Shown piece after piece: positions 9,234 to 15,879 of a stretch of DNA of 64,000 bases (positions within the stretch are counted from its first letter, which is position 1; each line of letters starts with the position of its first letter). Source of the DNA: Agromyces sp. CF514 (lineage in GTDB: Bacteria; Actinomycetota; Actinomycetes; Actinomycetales; Microbacteriaceae); contig NZ_FOZD01000001.1 in assembly GCF_900113185.1 (NCBI RefSeq), forward strand, positions 434,001-498,000, written 5' to 3'. A program made the position numbers and the translations under genes. A model generated the notes under the pieces. That model worked only from the letters and a program-made list of their open reading frames with translations. It was not told the origin of the DNA and searched no databases.

Positions 9234-10328
9234 CTAGAGCCGCGCCTGCTTGGGGATCGTGACCTCGCGGATGATGAGCAGGATGCCCGCCGAGATCGGG
9301 ATCGCGACGAGCGCGCCGAGCAGGCCGAGCAGCGTGCCGCCCGCGAGCGCCGAGATGAGCACGATCGTGCCAGGCACCTGCACGGCCTTGCCCATGACCT
9401 TCGGCGTGAGGATGTAGGCCTCGACCTGCATGTAGACGAGCATGAAGATCAGCACGATGATGCCCGCCGTGGGCGAGACGAGCAACGAGATGATCGTCAT
9501 GAGGATCGTGGTGAGCACGGTACCGATGAGCGGGATCAGCGTGACGAAGAACGCTACGACGCCGATGACGAGTGCGTAGGGCACGCCGACGACCGCGAGC
9601 AGGATGGTCGAGTAGACCGCGTTCATGAACGCGAGCACGACCATGCCGCTGAGGTACTTGCCGACCGAGAGCATGATGCGCTCGGCGAGGTCGCTCACCC
9701 GCGCCCGCTCCGACGCGCGGATCAGCGTGTAGCAGGCGCGCTTCGTGGCATCGAGCGTGGCGATGAAGTAGATCGAGAGCACGAACACGAAGAAGCCGGT
9801 CGAGATCGCGGAGATGACCGAGGCGCCGAACGCGAGCGCCCCACCGCCGACGGTGGCCCAGAAGTTCGGGTCGGTGAGCACGCCCTGCACCGCGTCGACG
9901 ATGCCCGCGAGCAGGCCGTTCGTGGCGTCGTTGACGTTGTCGTACCAGCCTGAGGCCTCGGCGTTCGCGACCATCTTGGGGATGTTGGTGATGAGGCTCG
10001 TCGCCTGCTCGATCACGGGCGGAAGCACGATCCAGACGATCGCGACGACGACGCCGATGAAGAGCAGCATCACGACCACGATGGCCGAGCCGCGCTTGAG
10101 GCCGCGCCGCTCGAACCAGCGGATGAGCGGGTCGAGGCCGAGCGCCACGAACGCCGCGATGAAGACCGAGAGGATGACGCTCTGCAGGTTCACCACCGCG
10201 ACGCCGAGGAGTGCCGCGAGCATCACGCCGAGCGAGACGATGAAGCCCCAGCGCAACGGATGGTTCGCGAAGAAGGTTCCGTTGCTCTGCGCGGGCTCGC
10301 GCCGCCGCATGCGTTCTGCCGTGTTCAC
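9234..10328 (-). CDS. AI-2E family transporter (PerM/TqsA-like)
   Basis: 364 residues with about eight hydrophobic helices: a pair near the N-terminus, a long soluble stretch (about 95-150), then the conserved C-terminal membrane block with LIPLIGTVLTTILM and the glycine-rich end ALAGGTLLGLLGALVAIPISAG. The family was named for the quorum autoinducer AI-2 exporter TqsA, but actinobacterial members are mostly uncharacterised and some act as ion exchangers. GTG start at 10328 is supported by TAGACT 6 nt upstream. Confidence 0.85.
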   Translation of the reverse strand: MNTAERMRRREPAQSNGTFFANHPLRWGFIVSLGVMLAALLGVAVVNLQSVILSVFIAAFVALGLDPLIRWFERRGLKRGSAIVVVMLLFIGVVVAIVWIVLPPVIEQATSLITNIPKMVANAEASGWYDNVNDATNGLLAGIVDAVQGVLTDPNFWATVGGGALAFGASVISAISTGFFVFVLSIYFIATLDATKRACYTLIRASERARVSDLAERIMLSVGKYLSGMVVLAFMNAVYSTILLAVVGVPYALVIGVVAFFVTLIPLIGTVLTTILMTIISLLVSPTAGIIVLIFMLVYMQVEAYILTPKVMGKAVQVPGTIVLISALAGGTLLGLLGALVAIPISAGILLIIREVTIPKQARL

Positions 10329-10334
10329 GGCGTC

Positions 10335-10340
10335 AGTCTA
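10335..10340 (-). promoter_or_regulatory. -10 hexamer of the AI-2E transporter gene
   Basis: TAGACT on the minus strand, 6 nt before the GTG start. Leaderless-type. Confidence 0.5.
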
Positions 10341-10387
10341 GGGAGGGGGCGCTCCGGCCGGCCGCCTGCCGCGCCGAACCCGGCGGG

Positions 10388-11011
10388 TCAGGCCGGGGTC
10401 GCCGGGGCGGATGCCTCGCCCACCGTGCCCATGGCGGTGAGCCCTTCGGCGGCGGGGCCGTCGTCGGTCTCCTCGAGCTCGCGTTCGGAGGGCGTCGGCT
10501 TGCGCGGCGGGACCGTGAGGTCTTGGTAGTGGCGCTTGAACGCCGGGAAGTACGTGTCCCACTCGGGCATGGGCGCGTGGGCGCGCGCCGCGACGAGCCG
10601 GTCGAGATAGTAGTCCCAGCCGGGGCCCATGCTCGCGACGTCCGTCTGCGGGTAGATGCGCTGCCCGAACGTCATCGCGGTGAGGCCGCCCTGCTCGGTG
10701 AGGTTGGCGAGCAGGCGCATGTGCTGCGCGTCGCCGCCCGTGTCGACCACGAAGTGGTGGGGCGGGTCGCAGAAGAGGATGCTGACCGGCTCCCAGCCCT
10801 CGTCTTCGGCGTAGCCCTCTTCGGCGTTCATGCGGAACTTCACGGCTCCGGTCGCCGGACTGCCCGTGTAGGTGCCGACCCACTGCTTCATCGCATTGCG
10901 ATTCGTGAGGCTGTACCAGACGTCTTCGATCGGGGCATGGAACAGGCGGTCGAACTCGAGGTAGAGCCCGTCTGCCCTCTGCTGGTAGTGGCCGGTCGGT
11001 TTCACGGACAT
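10388..11011 (-). CDS. SRPBCC (AHSA1/START-like) domain protein
   Basis: 207 residues. Opens with GLYLEFDRLFHAPIEDVWYSLTN, the first strand and helix of the SRPBCC ligand-binding fold, followed by WVGTYTG, EPVSILFCDPPHHFVV and LTEQGGLTAMTFGQRIY as the curved sheet. The last 40 residues are acidic and Ala/Pro-rich, probably disordered. Such proteins bind hydrophobic ligands or act as small enzymes; no catalytic residue can be assigned. GGGGGG lies upstream of the ATG. It is divergent from a small membrane protein gene. Confidence 0.75.
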   Translation of the reverse strand: MSVKPTGHYQQRADGLYLEFDRLFHAPIEDVWYSLTNRNAMKQWVGTYTGSPATGAVKFRMNAEEGYAEDEGWEPVSILFCDPPHHFVVDTGGDAQHMRLLANLTEQGGLTAMTFGQRIYPQTDVASMGPGWDYYLDRLVAARAHAPMPEWDTYFPAFKRHYQDLTVPPRKPTPSERELEETDDGPAAEGLTAMGTVGEASAPATPA

Positions 11012-11068
11012 CGTCGCCCCCCGTTTTGTTCGGTGATTTCAGGCTAAACCCGCATGCATGGTTCCTAC

Positions 11069-11074
11069 TAGAGT
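11069..11074 (+). promoter_or_regulatory. -10 hexamer before the small membrane protein gene
   Basis: TAGAGT, 7 nt before ATG 11082. The gap GAGGCGC could also serve as a weak ribosome binding site. Confidence 0.4.
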
Positions 11075-11081
11075 GAGGCGC

Positions 11082-11444
11082 ATGAGTTCGAAGGCGCAGC
11101 AGCACGAAGAGGCGATGAACGTCACCGATGGCAAGTCCGGACTGTGGGGCTTCCTCGTCGGCCTCATCGTCGCGGCGTTCATCGCGATCCCGCTCTCGGC
11201 GGCGTTCTCGTTCGCGACGCACCCGAACACGCAGCAGCTGTTCTCGGGCCGGCTCGACGAGGCGAGCCAGGGTGGGTACACCGCATTCTGGTGGCTCGCG
11301 ACGATCTTCCTGGCTGCGCTGCCGTTCCTGGCGGGGTACGCCGTCGCGAACCTCTCGCGCAAGTCGCTCACGATCGTCGGCGCGATCATCGCGCTGTTCA
11401 TCATCGCGACGCTCGTGCTGGGGCAGCTCTTCCTCGTCGTCTGA
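11082..11444 (+). CDS. Small membrane protein of unknown function
   Basis: 120 residues from ATG 11082. A short hydrophilic N-terminus is followed by three hydrophobic helices (about 22-46, 72-92 and 97-119), with a polar loop (ATHPNTQQLFSGRLDEASQGG) between the first two. I do not recognise a named family. Upstream in-frame starts exist at 11055-11059, but the -10-like hexamer and the N-terminal hydrophilicity favour 11082. A strong hairpin follows the gene, so it is probably a one-gene transcript. Confidence 0.7.
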   Translation: MSSKAQQHEEAMNVTDGKSGLWGFLVGLIVAAFIAIPLSAAFSFATHPNTQQLFSGRLDEASQGGYTAFWWLATIFLAALPFLAGYAVANLSRKSLTIVGAIIALFIIATLVLGQLFLVV

Positions 11445-11464
11445 GCGACGACCCGACTTCTTCC

Positions 11465-11497
11465 GAAGGCCGATCCGCATGGTGCGGGTCGGCCTTC
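11465..11497 (+). terminator. Hairpin terminator after the small membrane protein gene
   Basis: Arms GAAGGCCGA-t-CCGCA (11465-11479) and TGCGG-g-TCGGCCTTC (11483-11497) pair around a 3-nt loop with one internal mismatch. No T-run follows, as is common in high-GC genomes. Confidence 0.7.
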
Positions 11498-11542
11498 GTC
11501 GTGCTCGGGCGATGAGCGGATGCCTCGTGACGACCGGTGCTG

Positions 11543-11574
11543 TTTGACACGTGTATTATTAGACACGTGTCAAA
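11543..11574. promoter_or_regulatory. Perfect TetR operator over the start codon
   Basis: A perfect inverted repeat: 12-bp arms TTTGACACGTGT (11543-11554) and ACACGTGTCAAA (11563-11574) around 8 bp. It covers the -10-like TATTAT (11554-11559) and the GTG start (11567) of the TetR gene, so a bound repressor would block both transcription and the start region. Strong candidate for autoregulation. Confidence 0.75.
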
Positions 11575-12184
11575 TGAGCGAGCGGGCCTGAGGCTCGCGC
11601 CCGACGAGCGCCGCAGGCGCCTGCTCGAGGTCGCGGGCGCCCACTTCCGCGAACGTGGCTACGACGACGCCTCGGTCAGCGACATCGCGAAGGAGGCCGG
11701 CGTCACGCGGGCCCTCATGTACCACTACTTCCCCGGCAAGGAGGCGCTCCTCGAAGGGGTGCTGCGCGCCGAGGCGGCCGAGGTGCTCGCCGAGACCGAG
11801 CCCTCGCCGGAGCTCTCCGCCAGGGCGAACCTCGAACGGGCGGTGCATGCCTTCCTCGATCGCTACGCGGCGAGCAGCGGTGCGGTGCGGCAGCTGTACG
11901 CTCCCCAGCCGATGAGCCCGTCGGTCGTCTGGGGGATCACGGCCGCGAACCACGAGGTGCAGGTCGCCAGGATCCTCGCGTCTCTCGGTCGTGCCGACAC
12001 CCCGAGGCTGCGCGTCGCGGTCGGCGGCTGGCTCGCGTTCGTCGAGCAGGCGGGTCGGTCGGCGGTCGCGGCATCCGACCTCGATCGTGCTGAGGTCGTG
12101 CGCATGTGCCTCGAGGTGCTCGAGGTCGCCGTCGGCGTCTCGCCCGCCGAGCTCGACCGGCCCACGCCCGCGCCCGGCATCTGA
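11567..12184 (+). CDS. TetR/AcrR family repressor, autoregulated
   Basis: 205 residues from GTG 11567. N-terminal HTH: RRRLLEVAGAHFRERGYDDASVSDIAKEAGVTRALMYHYFPGKEALLEGV (about 14-62). The GTG is preferred over the upstream in-frame GTG 11537 because TATTAT lies 7 nt upstream and the longer start would put the operator inside the coding sequence. The gene lies 72 bp before an NAD(P)-binding reductase gene, its likely partner. The ligand domain gives no hint of inducer. Confidence 0.88.
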   Translation: MSNERAGLRLAPDERRRRLLEVAGAHFRERGYDDASVSDIAKEAGVTRALMYHYFPGKEALLEGVLRAEAAEVLAETEPSPELSARANLERAVHAFLDRYAASSGAVRQLYAPQPMSPSVVWGITAANHEVQVARILASLGRADTPRLRVAVGGWLAFVEQAGRSAVAASDLDRAEVVRMCLEVLEVAVGVSPAELDRPTPAPGI

Positions 12185-12255
12185 CCGGCACCATCCGATC
12201 TCCACCAGCCCGAACTCGACCATGCCGAACCCGACCATCCCGAACCGGAGCAGAA
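12181..12255 (+). repeat. Degenerate 15-bp tandem repeat between TetR and reductase
   Basis: Five 15-bp units starting at 12181, 12196, 12211, 12226 and 12241, the best pair being CGAACTCGACCATGC and CGAACCCGACCATCC. It starts at the TetR stop codon and fills the whole gap to the next gene. Unit length is a multiple of three, so it could be the remains of a repetitive coding tail, or a spacer. Confidence 0.55.
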
Positions 12256-12256
12256 C

Positions 12257-12910
12257 GTGACGAAGAAGATCCTGATCATCGGAGCCGCCGGCAACGTCGG
12301 CTCGCGCGTCGTCGATGCGGCACTCGCCGCCGGAGACGAGGTCGTCGCGTACGTTCGGCGCCCCGAGGCCGTCGCCCCGCGCTCGGGGCTCACCGTCGTG
12401 CGGGGCAGCGCCGAAGAGGTCGAGGCGCTCGCGGCCGCCGCCGCCGGCGCGGACTCCGTCGTCGTGAGCATCACGGGCTCGATGAGCGACGCGACCTTCA
12501 TGCAGCGCGCGCTGCCGTCGATCATCGCGGCGACCAGGCAGGCGAAGGCCGGGCGCATCGTGCTCGTGTCGGTCTTCGGCGCCGGCGACACCGCGGAACT
12601 GGCCTCGGGGTTCGCGCGACTCGTCTACCGCACCGCGCTCGCGAGGTTCCTCGCCGACAAGGCGGCGGCCGACCGGCTGCTCGTCGAGTCCGGGCTCGAG
12701 TACACGATCGTCTACCCGGTCAACCTGAAGCATGCCGCGGCACTGCCGGCGGCGACGGTCGAGCGGCTCGAGCGGGTCGCCCGGGTTCCGGGCATGCCGA
12801 CGCTGCCCTACGGCAACGCCGGCGCCGAGATCGCGCGCATCGCGGCCGACCCGGCGTACGCCGGTGCGCGGGTGCTGCTCACCTCGCCCAAGGGGTGGAC
12901 GGCCGCATAG
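12257..12910 (+). CDS. NAD(P)-binding oxidoreductase, NmrA/SDR-like
   Basis: 217 residues. Rossmann start ILIIGAAGNVGSRVVDAALAAGDEVVAYVRRPE (GxxGxxG at 9-15, basic residues suggesting NADP). The body resembles atypical short-chain dehydrogenases (NAD(P)H-binding, NmrA-like): RIVLVSVFGAGD in the middle and YTIVYPVNLKHA near the substrate end. The usual YxxxK pair is not in the classical place, as in NmrA-like sensors and quinone/flavin reductases. It follows the autoregulated TetR gene on the same strand and may be co-transcribed. Start GTG 12257. Confidence 0.78.
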   Translation: MTKKILIIGAAGNVGSRVVDAALAAGDEVVAYVRRPEAVAPRSGLTVVRGSAEEVEALAAAAAGADSVVVSITGSMSDATFMQRALPSIIAATRQAKAGRIVLVSVFGAGDTAELASGFARLVYRTALARFLADKAAADRLLVESGLEYTIVYPVNLKHAAALPAATVERLERVARVPGMPTLPYGNAGAEIARIAADPAYAGARVLLTSPKGWTAA

Positions 12911-12927
12911 GCCCGGGTGCCGCGCGC

Positions 12928-13380
12928 TCAGTCGCGCGCGGCGTCGAACGCGTCGCGCGCGCTCGTGATGCTCGCGTGGTTGGCCGAGGCCCACTCGACG
13001 AGCCCGAGCACGGGGAGCGCGAGCGAGCGCCCCAGGTCGGTCGCCGCGTACTCGACGCGCGGCGGGATCTCGGGGTAGCTCGTGCGCGAGACGAGGCCGT
13101 CGCGTTCGAGGTTGCGCAGGGTCTGCGTGAGCATGCGGTGCGAGATGCCGTCGATGCTGCGGTGCAGCTCGGTGAAGCGCATCGCGTGCTCGTGCAGCAT
13201 GCGGATGACGAGCAGGCTCCACTTGTCGCCGACGCGCGAGAGGAGGTCGCGCACGATGCGGGCCTCGGAGTTCTCGACATCGCAGGCCGGCGGCGCGTCG
13301 CAGGCGTCGAAGCCCGCGGCGGTGTCGGAGAGGTCTGCGGGGGTGGCGGGGCGGCGTGCCGAGGCATCCGTGATCGTCAT
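12928..13380 (-). CDS. HxlR family transcriptional regulator
   Basis: 150 residues. The winged HTH is clear: VRDLLSRVGDKWSLLVIRMLHEHAMRFTELHRSIDGISHRMLTQTLRNLERDGLVSR (about 43-100), with PPRVEYAATDLGRSL as the wing and helix after it. Two cysteines (Cys27 and Cys33) precede the HTH; several HxlR proteins (HypR, QorR types) sense thiol or quinone stress through N-terminal Cys, so a redox role is plausible but inferred. GAAGGAC is the ribosome binding site for ATG 13380. Divergent from a DoxX gene, with an elaborate operator between. Confidence 0.88.
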   Translation of the reverse strand: MTITDASARRPATPADLSDTAAGFDACDAPPACDVENSEARIVRDLLSRVGDKWSLLVIRMLHEHAMRFTELHRSIDGISHRMLTQTLRNLERDGLVSRTSYPEIPPRVEYAATDLGRSLALPVLGLVEWASANHASITSARDAFDAARD

Positions 13381-13426
13381 GTCGTCCTTCGGTTCGAGGG
13401 GTGCGGTTCGGGCGGTCCGCGAGGGG

Positions 13427-13450
13427 GTCACGCACCTCGAGGTGCGTGAC
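13427..13450. promoter_or_regulatory. HxlR operator palindrome, proximal
   Basis: Perfect 24-bp palindrome: GTCACGCACC-TCGA-GGTGCGTGAC. It overlaps by nine bases the next element, GTGCGTGACGCAC (13442-13454), giving nested sites for the divergent HxlR regulator. Confidence 0.65.
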
Positions 13451-13506
13451 GCACGATGAAGTGCGGGGCGGTGACGGGCTAGAGTCACCGATCGTGCGTC
13501 ACGCAC
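13442..13506. promoter_or_regulatory. Paired HxlR sites GTGCGTNACGCAC
   Basis: GTGCGTGACGCACGAT at 13442-13457 and its exact inverse ATCGTGCGTCACGCAC at 13491-13506 (16 bp each). Each contains the dyad GTGCGTNACGCAC. The distal copy lies 34 bp before the DoxX start, where it could cover that gene's promoter. Confidence 0.65.
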
Positions 13507-13539
13507 TGATCGTAACCCACTTACTTTGGAGAACCCGAC

Positions 13540-13899
13540 ATGATCATCGCCCTCTGGATCGCCACTGGCCTGCTGGCCCTCGTCTTCCTCGCCGCCGGCA
13601 CCATGAAGAGCCTCACCCCTCGCGAGAAGCTCGTCGAGAAGATGGGCTACATGGAGGACCTCTCCGACGGGCAGGCCCGTGCGGTCGGCATCCTCGAGTT
13701 CCTCGGCGCCCTCGGCCTGATCCTGCCGGCCGCGACCGGGATCCTGCCGTGGCTCACGCCCGTCGCCGCGTTCGCGCTCGCCCTCACCATGGCCGTCGGC
13801 ACGGCCCTGCACATCAAGCGTCGTGAGACGGCCGTGCCGAGCATCGTGCTCGGCGTGTTCGCGCTGCTCGTCGGACTCGGTTGGGTGTTCTTCGGCTGA
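13540..13899 (+). CDS. DoxX family membrane protein
   Basis: 119 residues with four hydrophobic helices (about 3-20, 45-65, 69-87 and 97-117) and the DoxX-like start LLALVFLAAGTMKSLTPREKL. GGAGAA at 13528-13533 is a good ribosome binding site 6 nt before the ATG. DoxX-like proteins are small membrane proteins linked to thiol/quinone redox homeostasis in actinobacteria; many are controlled by HxlR or MarR regulators, as the divergent gene suggests here. Precise chemistry unknown. Confidence 0.85.
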   Translation: MIIALWIATGLLALVFLAAGTMKSLTPREKLVEKMGYMEDLSDGQARAVGILEFLGALGLILPAATGILPWLTPVAAFALALTMAVGTALHIKRRETAVPSIVLGVFALLVGLGWVFFG

Positions 13900-13924
13900 T
13901 CGGCGGGGCTCGTGCCCTGACCGC

Positions 13925-15697
13925 TCAGGCTCCGGATGCCTCGAGCACGGCCATCGCCGCGTTGTGGCCGCCGATGCCGCTGACCGCGCCGCCGCGCACC
14001 GCGCCCGATCCGCACAGGAGCACGCGCGGATGCCGCGTCGCGACGCCCCAGCGTTCTGCAGGCGTCGCGAGCGGGGCGCCCGGCTCCGCCCACGGCCACG
14101 ACAGCGGGCCGTGGAAGATGTTGCCGCCGGGCATCGCGAGCGCGTGCTCGAGGTCGAGCGTGGTCTTCACCTCGATGCAGGGCTCGCCCGCGGCATCCGT
14201 CGCAATGACGTCTTCGATGGGCTCGGCGAGCACCGAGTTCAGCGATGCGAGCACCTCGGCGCGCAACCGCTCGCGCAGGGCGTCGTTGCCGAGCCGCTCG
14301 ACGAGGCGGTGCGGCGCGTGCAGCCCGAAGACCGTGAGGGTCTGGTATCCGGCCTCGACGAGCTCGGGCGCGAGGATCGACGGATCGCTCAGCGTGTGGC
14401 AGTAGATCTCGCACGGCAGCGGTGACGGCACCTCGCCGCGCGCGGCCGTGCGGTACGCCGTTGCGAGCTGCGACTCGAGCTCGTTGATGTGGAACGTGCC
14501 CGCGAACGCGGCCTCGGGCGCCACGGACGTGTCGCGCAGGCGCGGCAGGCGCGTCAGCAGCAGGTTGACCTTCACCTGCGCGCCCTCGGGCTCGGCGAGG
14601 TGCCGCAGGCGCTCGCGCACGACGGGCGGGAGGCCGATCGGCACGTCGCGGGCGAACGCGGGCTGGCTGCGGGGGGCGACGGTGTCGGGGGTGGAGGCGG
14701 CGGGGGCTTCGGTCTCGAGACGGCGCGCTCCTCGACCGGCGGCGTCGTCGGCGCCCGCGTCGAGCAGGCGCTCGAGCACCGCGGGGGCGACGTTCGCGAG
14801 CACGGTGCCCGCCGTCAGCGCGACCTCGACGGCGGAGCCGGAGGCATCCGTCGCCCGATAGCGCACGTGACCGTCGGGATCGACGGCGAGCACCTCGGCG
14901 CCCGTCACGAGCTCGGCCCCGGCCTCGCGGGCCGCGCGCGCGAGCTCGCCGGTGACGGCGCCCATGCCGCCGACCGGCACGTCCCAGTCGCCGGTTCCGC
15001 CGCCGACGACGTGGTACAGGAAGCACCGGTTCGCGTCGAGCGACGGGTCGTCGAGCTCGGTGAACGTGCCGATGAGGCCGTCGGTCGCGACGACGCCGCG
15101 CACGAGGTCGCTGGCGAAGCGCGCGTCGACCGAGCTCGCGAGCGGCTGCTCGACGAACTCCGACCAGATACGGTCGTCGCCGACGAGGGCCCGCGCCTCG
15201 TCGCGCGTCGGCAGCGGCTCGGTGAGCGTCGGGAAGAGGCGTTCGGCCAGCCGGGCCGTGTCGGCGTAGAACGAGGTCCAGGCCGCGGCATCCGCTTCGG
15301 CGTCGACGCGTGCGAAGGCGGCGGCGGATGCCTGGGGCGTGGCCTCGGCGTCGACGAGCAGGCCGCGCGACGGGTCGCGGGGATCGGGCGTGTACGACGA
15401 GAAGCGCCGGCGCACGAGTCGGATGTCGAGTCCGAGGTCGTCGATGACGCGCTGGGGGAGCAGGCTCACGAGGTACGAGTAGCGCGAGAGGCGCGCGTCG
15501 ACGCCGTTGAACGCCTGCGCCGAGACTGCGGCGCCGCCGAGGTGGTCGTCGCGTTCGAGCAGCAGCACGCTGCGACCGGCGCGGGCGAGGTAGGCGGCGG
15601 CGGTGAGGCCGTTGTGTCCGCCGCCGACGATCACGACGTCGTGATCTGCGCGAGTGGAGCCTGCGCGGGAGGCATCGGGCTGGGGGAGGGGCATCAC
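13925..15697 (-). CDS. Phytoene-desaturase-like FAD oxidoreductase
   Basis: 590 residues (589 from ATG 15694; GTG 15697 precedes it). The N-terminal FAD site is VVIVGGGHNGLTAAAYLARAGRSVLLLERDDHLGG (about 20-54), and the C-terminal signature is CGSGAVRGGAVSGIGGHNAAMAVL. This matches the CrtI/PYROXD2-like branch, not a proven carotenoid enzyme, and no carotenoid gene is nearby. Around residues 318-335 the chain has an Arg/Ala/Thr-rich segment encoded by a sequence resembling a REP element (14711-14740), probably an insertion in a surface loop. TACGCT lies 6 nt before ATG 15694. Confidence 0.82.
   Translation of the reverse strand: MMPLPQPDASRAGSTRADHDVVIVGGGHNGLTAAAYLARAGRSVLLLERDDHLGGAAVSAQAFNGVDARLSRYSYLVSLLPQRVIDDLGLDIRLVRRRFSSYTPDPRDPSRGLLVDAEATPQASAAAFARVDAEADAAAWTSFYADTARLAERLFPTLTEPLPTRDEARALVGDDRIWSEFVEQPLASSVDARFASDLVRGVVATDGLIGTFTELDDPSLDANRCFLYHVVGGGTGDWDVPVGGMGAVTGELARAAREAGAELVTGAEVLAVDPDGHVRYRATDASGSAVEVALTAGTVLANVAPAVLERLLDAGADDAAGRGARRLETEAPAASTPDTVAPRSQPAFARDVPIGLPPVVRERLRHLAEPEGAQVKVNLLLTRLPRLRDTSVAPEAAFAGTFHINELESQLATAYRTAARGEVPSPLPCEIYCHTLSDPSILAPELVEAGYQTLTVFGLHAPHRLVERLGNDALRERLRAEVLASLNSVLAEPIEDVIATDAAGEPCIEVKTTLDLEHALAMPGGNIFHGPLSWPWAEPGAPLATPAERWGVATRHPRVLLCGSGAVRGGAVSGIGGHNAAMAVLEASGA
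14711..14740 (-). repeat. REP-like sequence inside a coding region
   Basis: Thirty bases, of which 25 match the element at 56573-56602: same GGTCTCGA start, same CTCGACCGGC end. It is read in frame as part of the oxidoreductase above, adding residues of the type GRGARRLETE. Confidence 0.55.
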
Positions 15698-15700
15698 ACG

Positions 15701-15706
15701 AGCGTA
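15701..15706 (-). promoter_or_regulatory. -10 hexamer of the desaturase-like gene
   Basis: TACGCT on the minus strand, 6 nt before ATG 15694; favours that start over GTG 15697. Confidence 0.45.
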
Positions 15707-15740
15707 GTCGGCGGTCGCATGACGACATCCGGGAAAATAA

Positions 15741-15758
15741 TTACTGACAAGTCAGTAA
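15741..15758. promoter_or_regulatory. Orphan TetR-type operator TTACTGAC-AA-GTCAGTAA
   Basis: Perfect 18-bp palindrome in an AT-richer stretch between the desaturase-like gene (minus) and the beta-helix protein gene (plus). The form is typical of TetR-family operators, yet no TetR gene adjoins it; the nearest starts at 20240 and has a different palindrome of its own. Confidence 0.6.
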
Positions 15759-15879
15759 GTGTTCCCATATGCTGACCTCGCGACCGCGCCAAGGATGGCG
15801 TCGGCCGTGCACCACCTCGCACTGACCCGGTACAACGGCGGCGCGATCTGCCGCCGGCCGACGTTCAAAGGAGAACCTT

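Noticed and set aside
13925..15697. Carotenoid desaturase CrtI with a carotenoid cluster
   Set aside because: The fold is related, but no crtB, crtE or other pathway gene is near and the sequence fits the PYROXD2-like branch.
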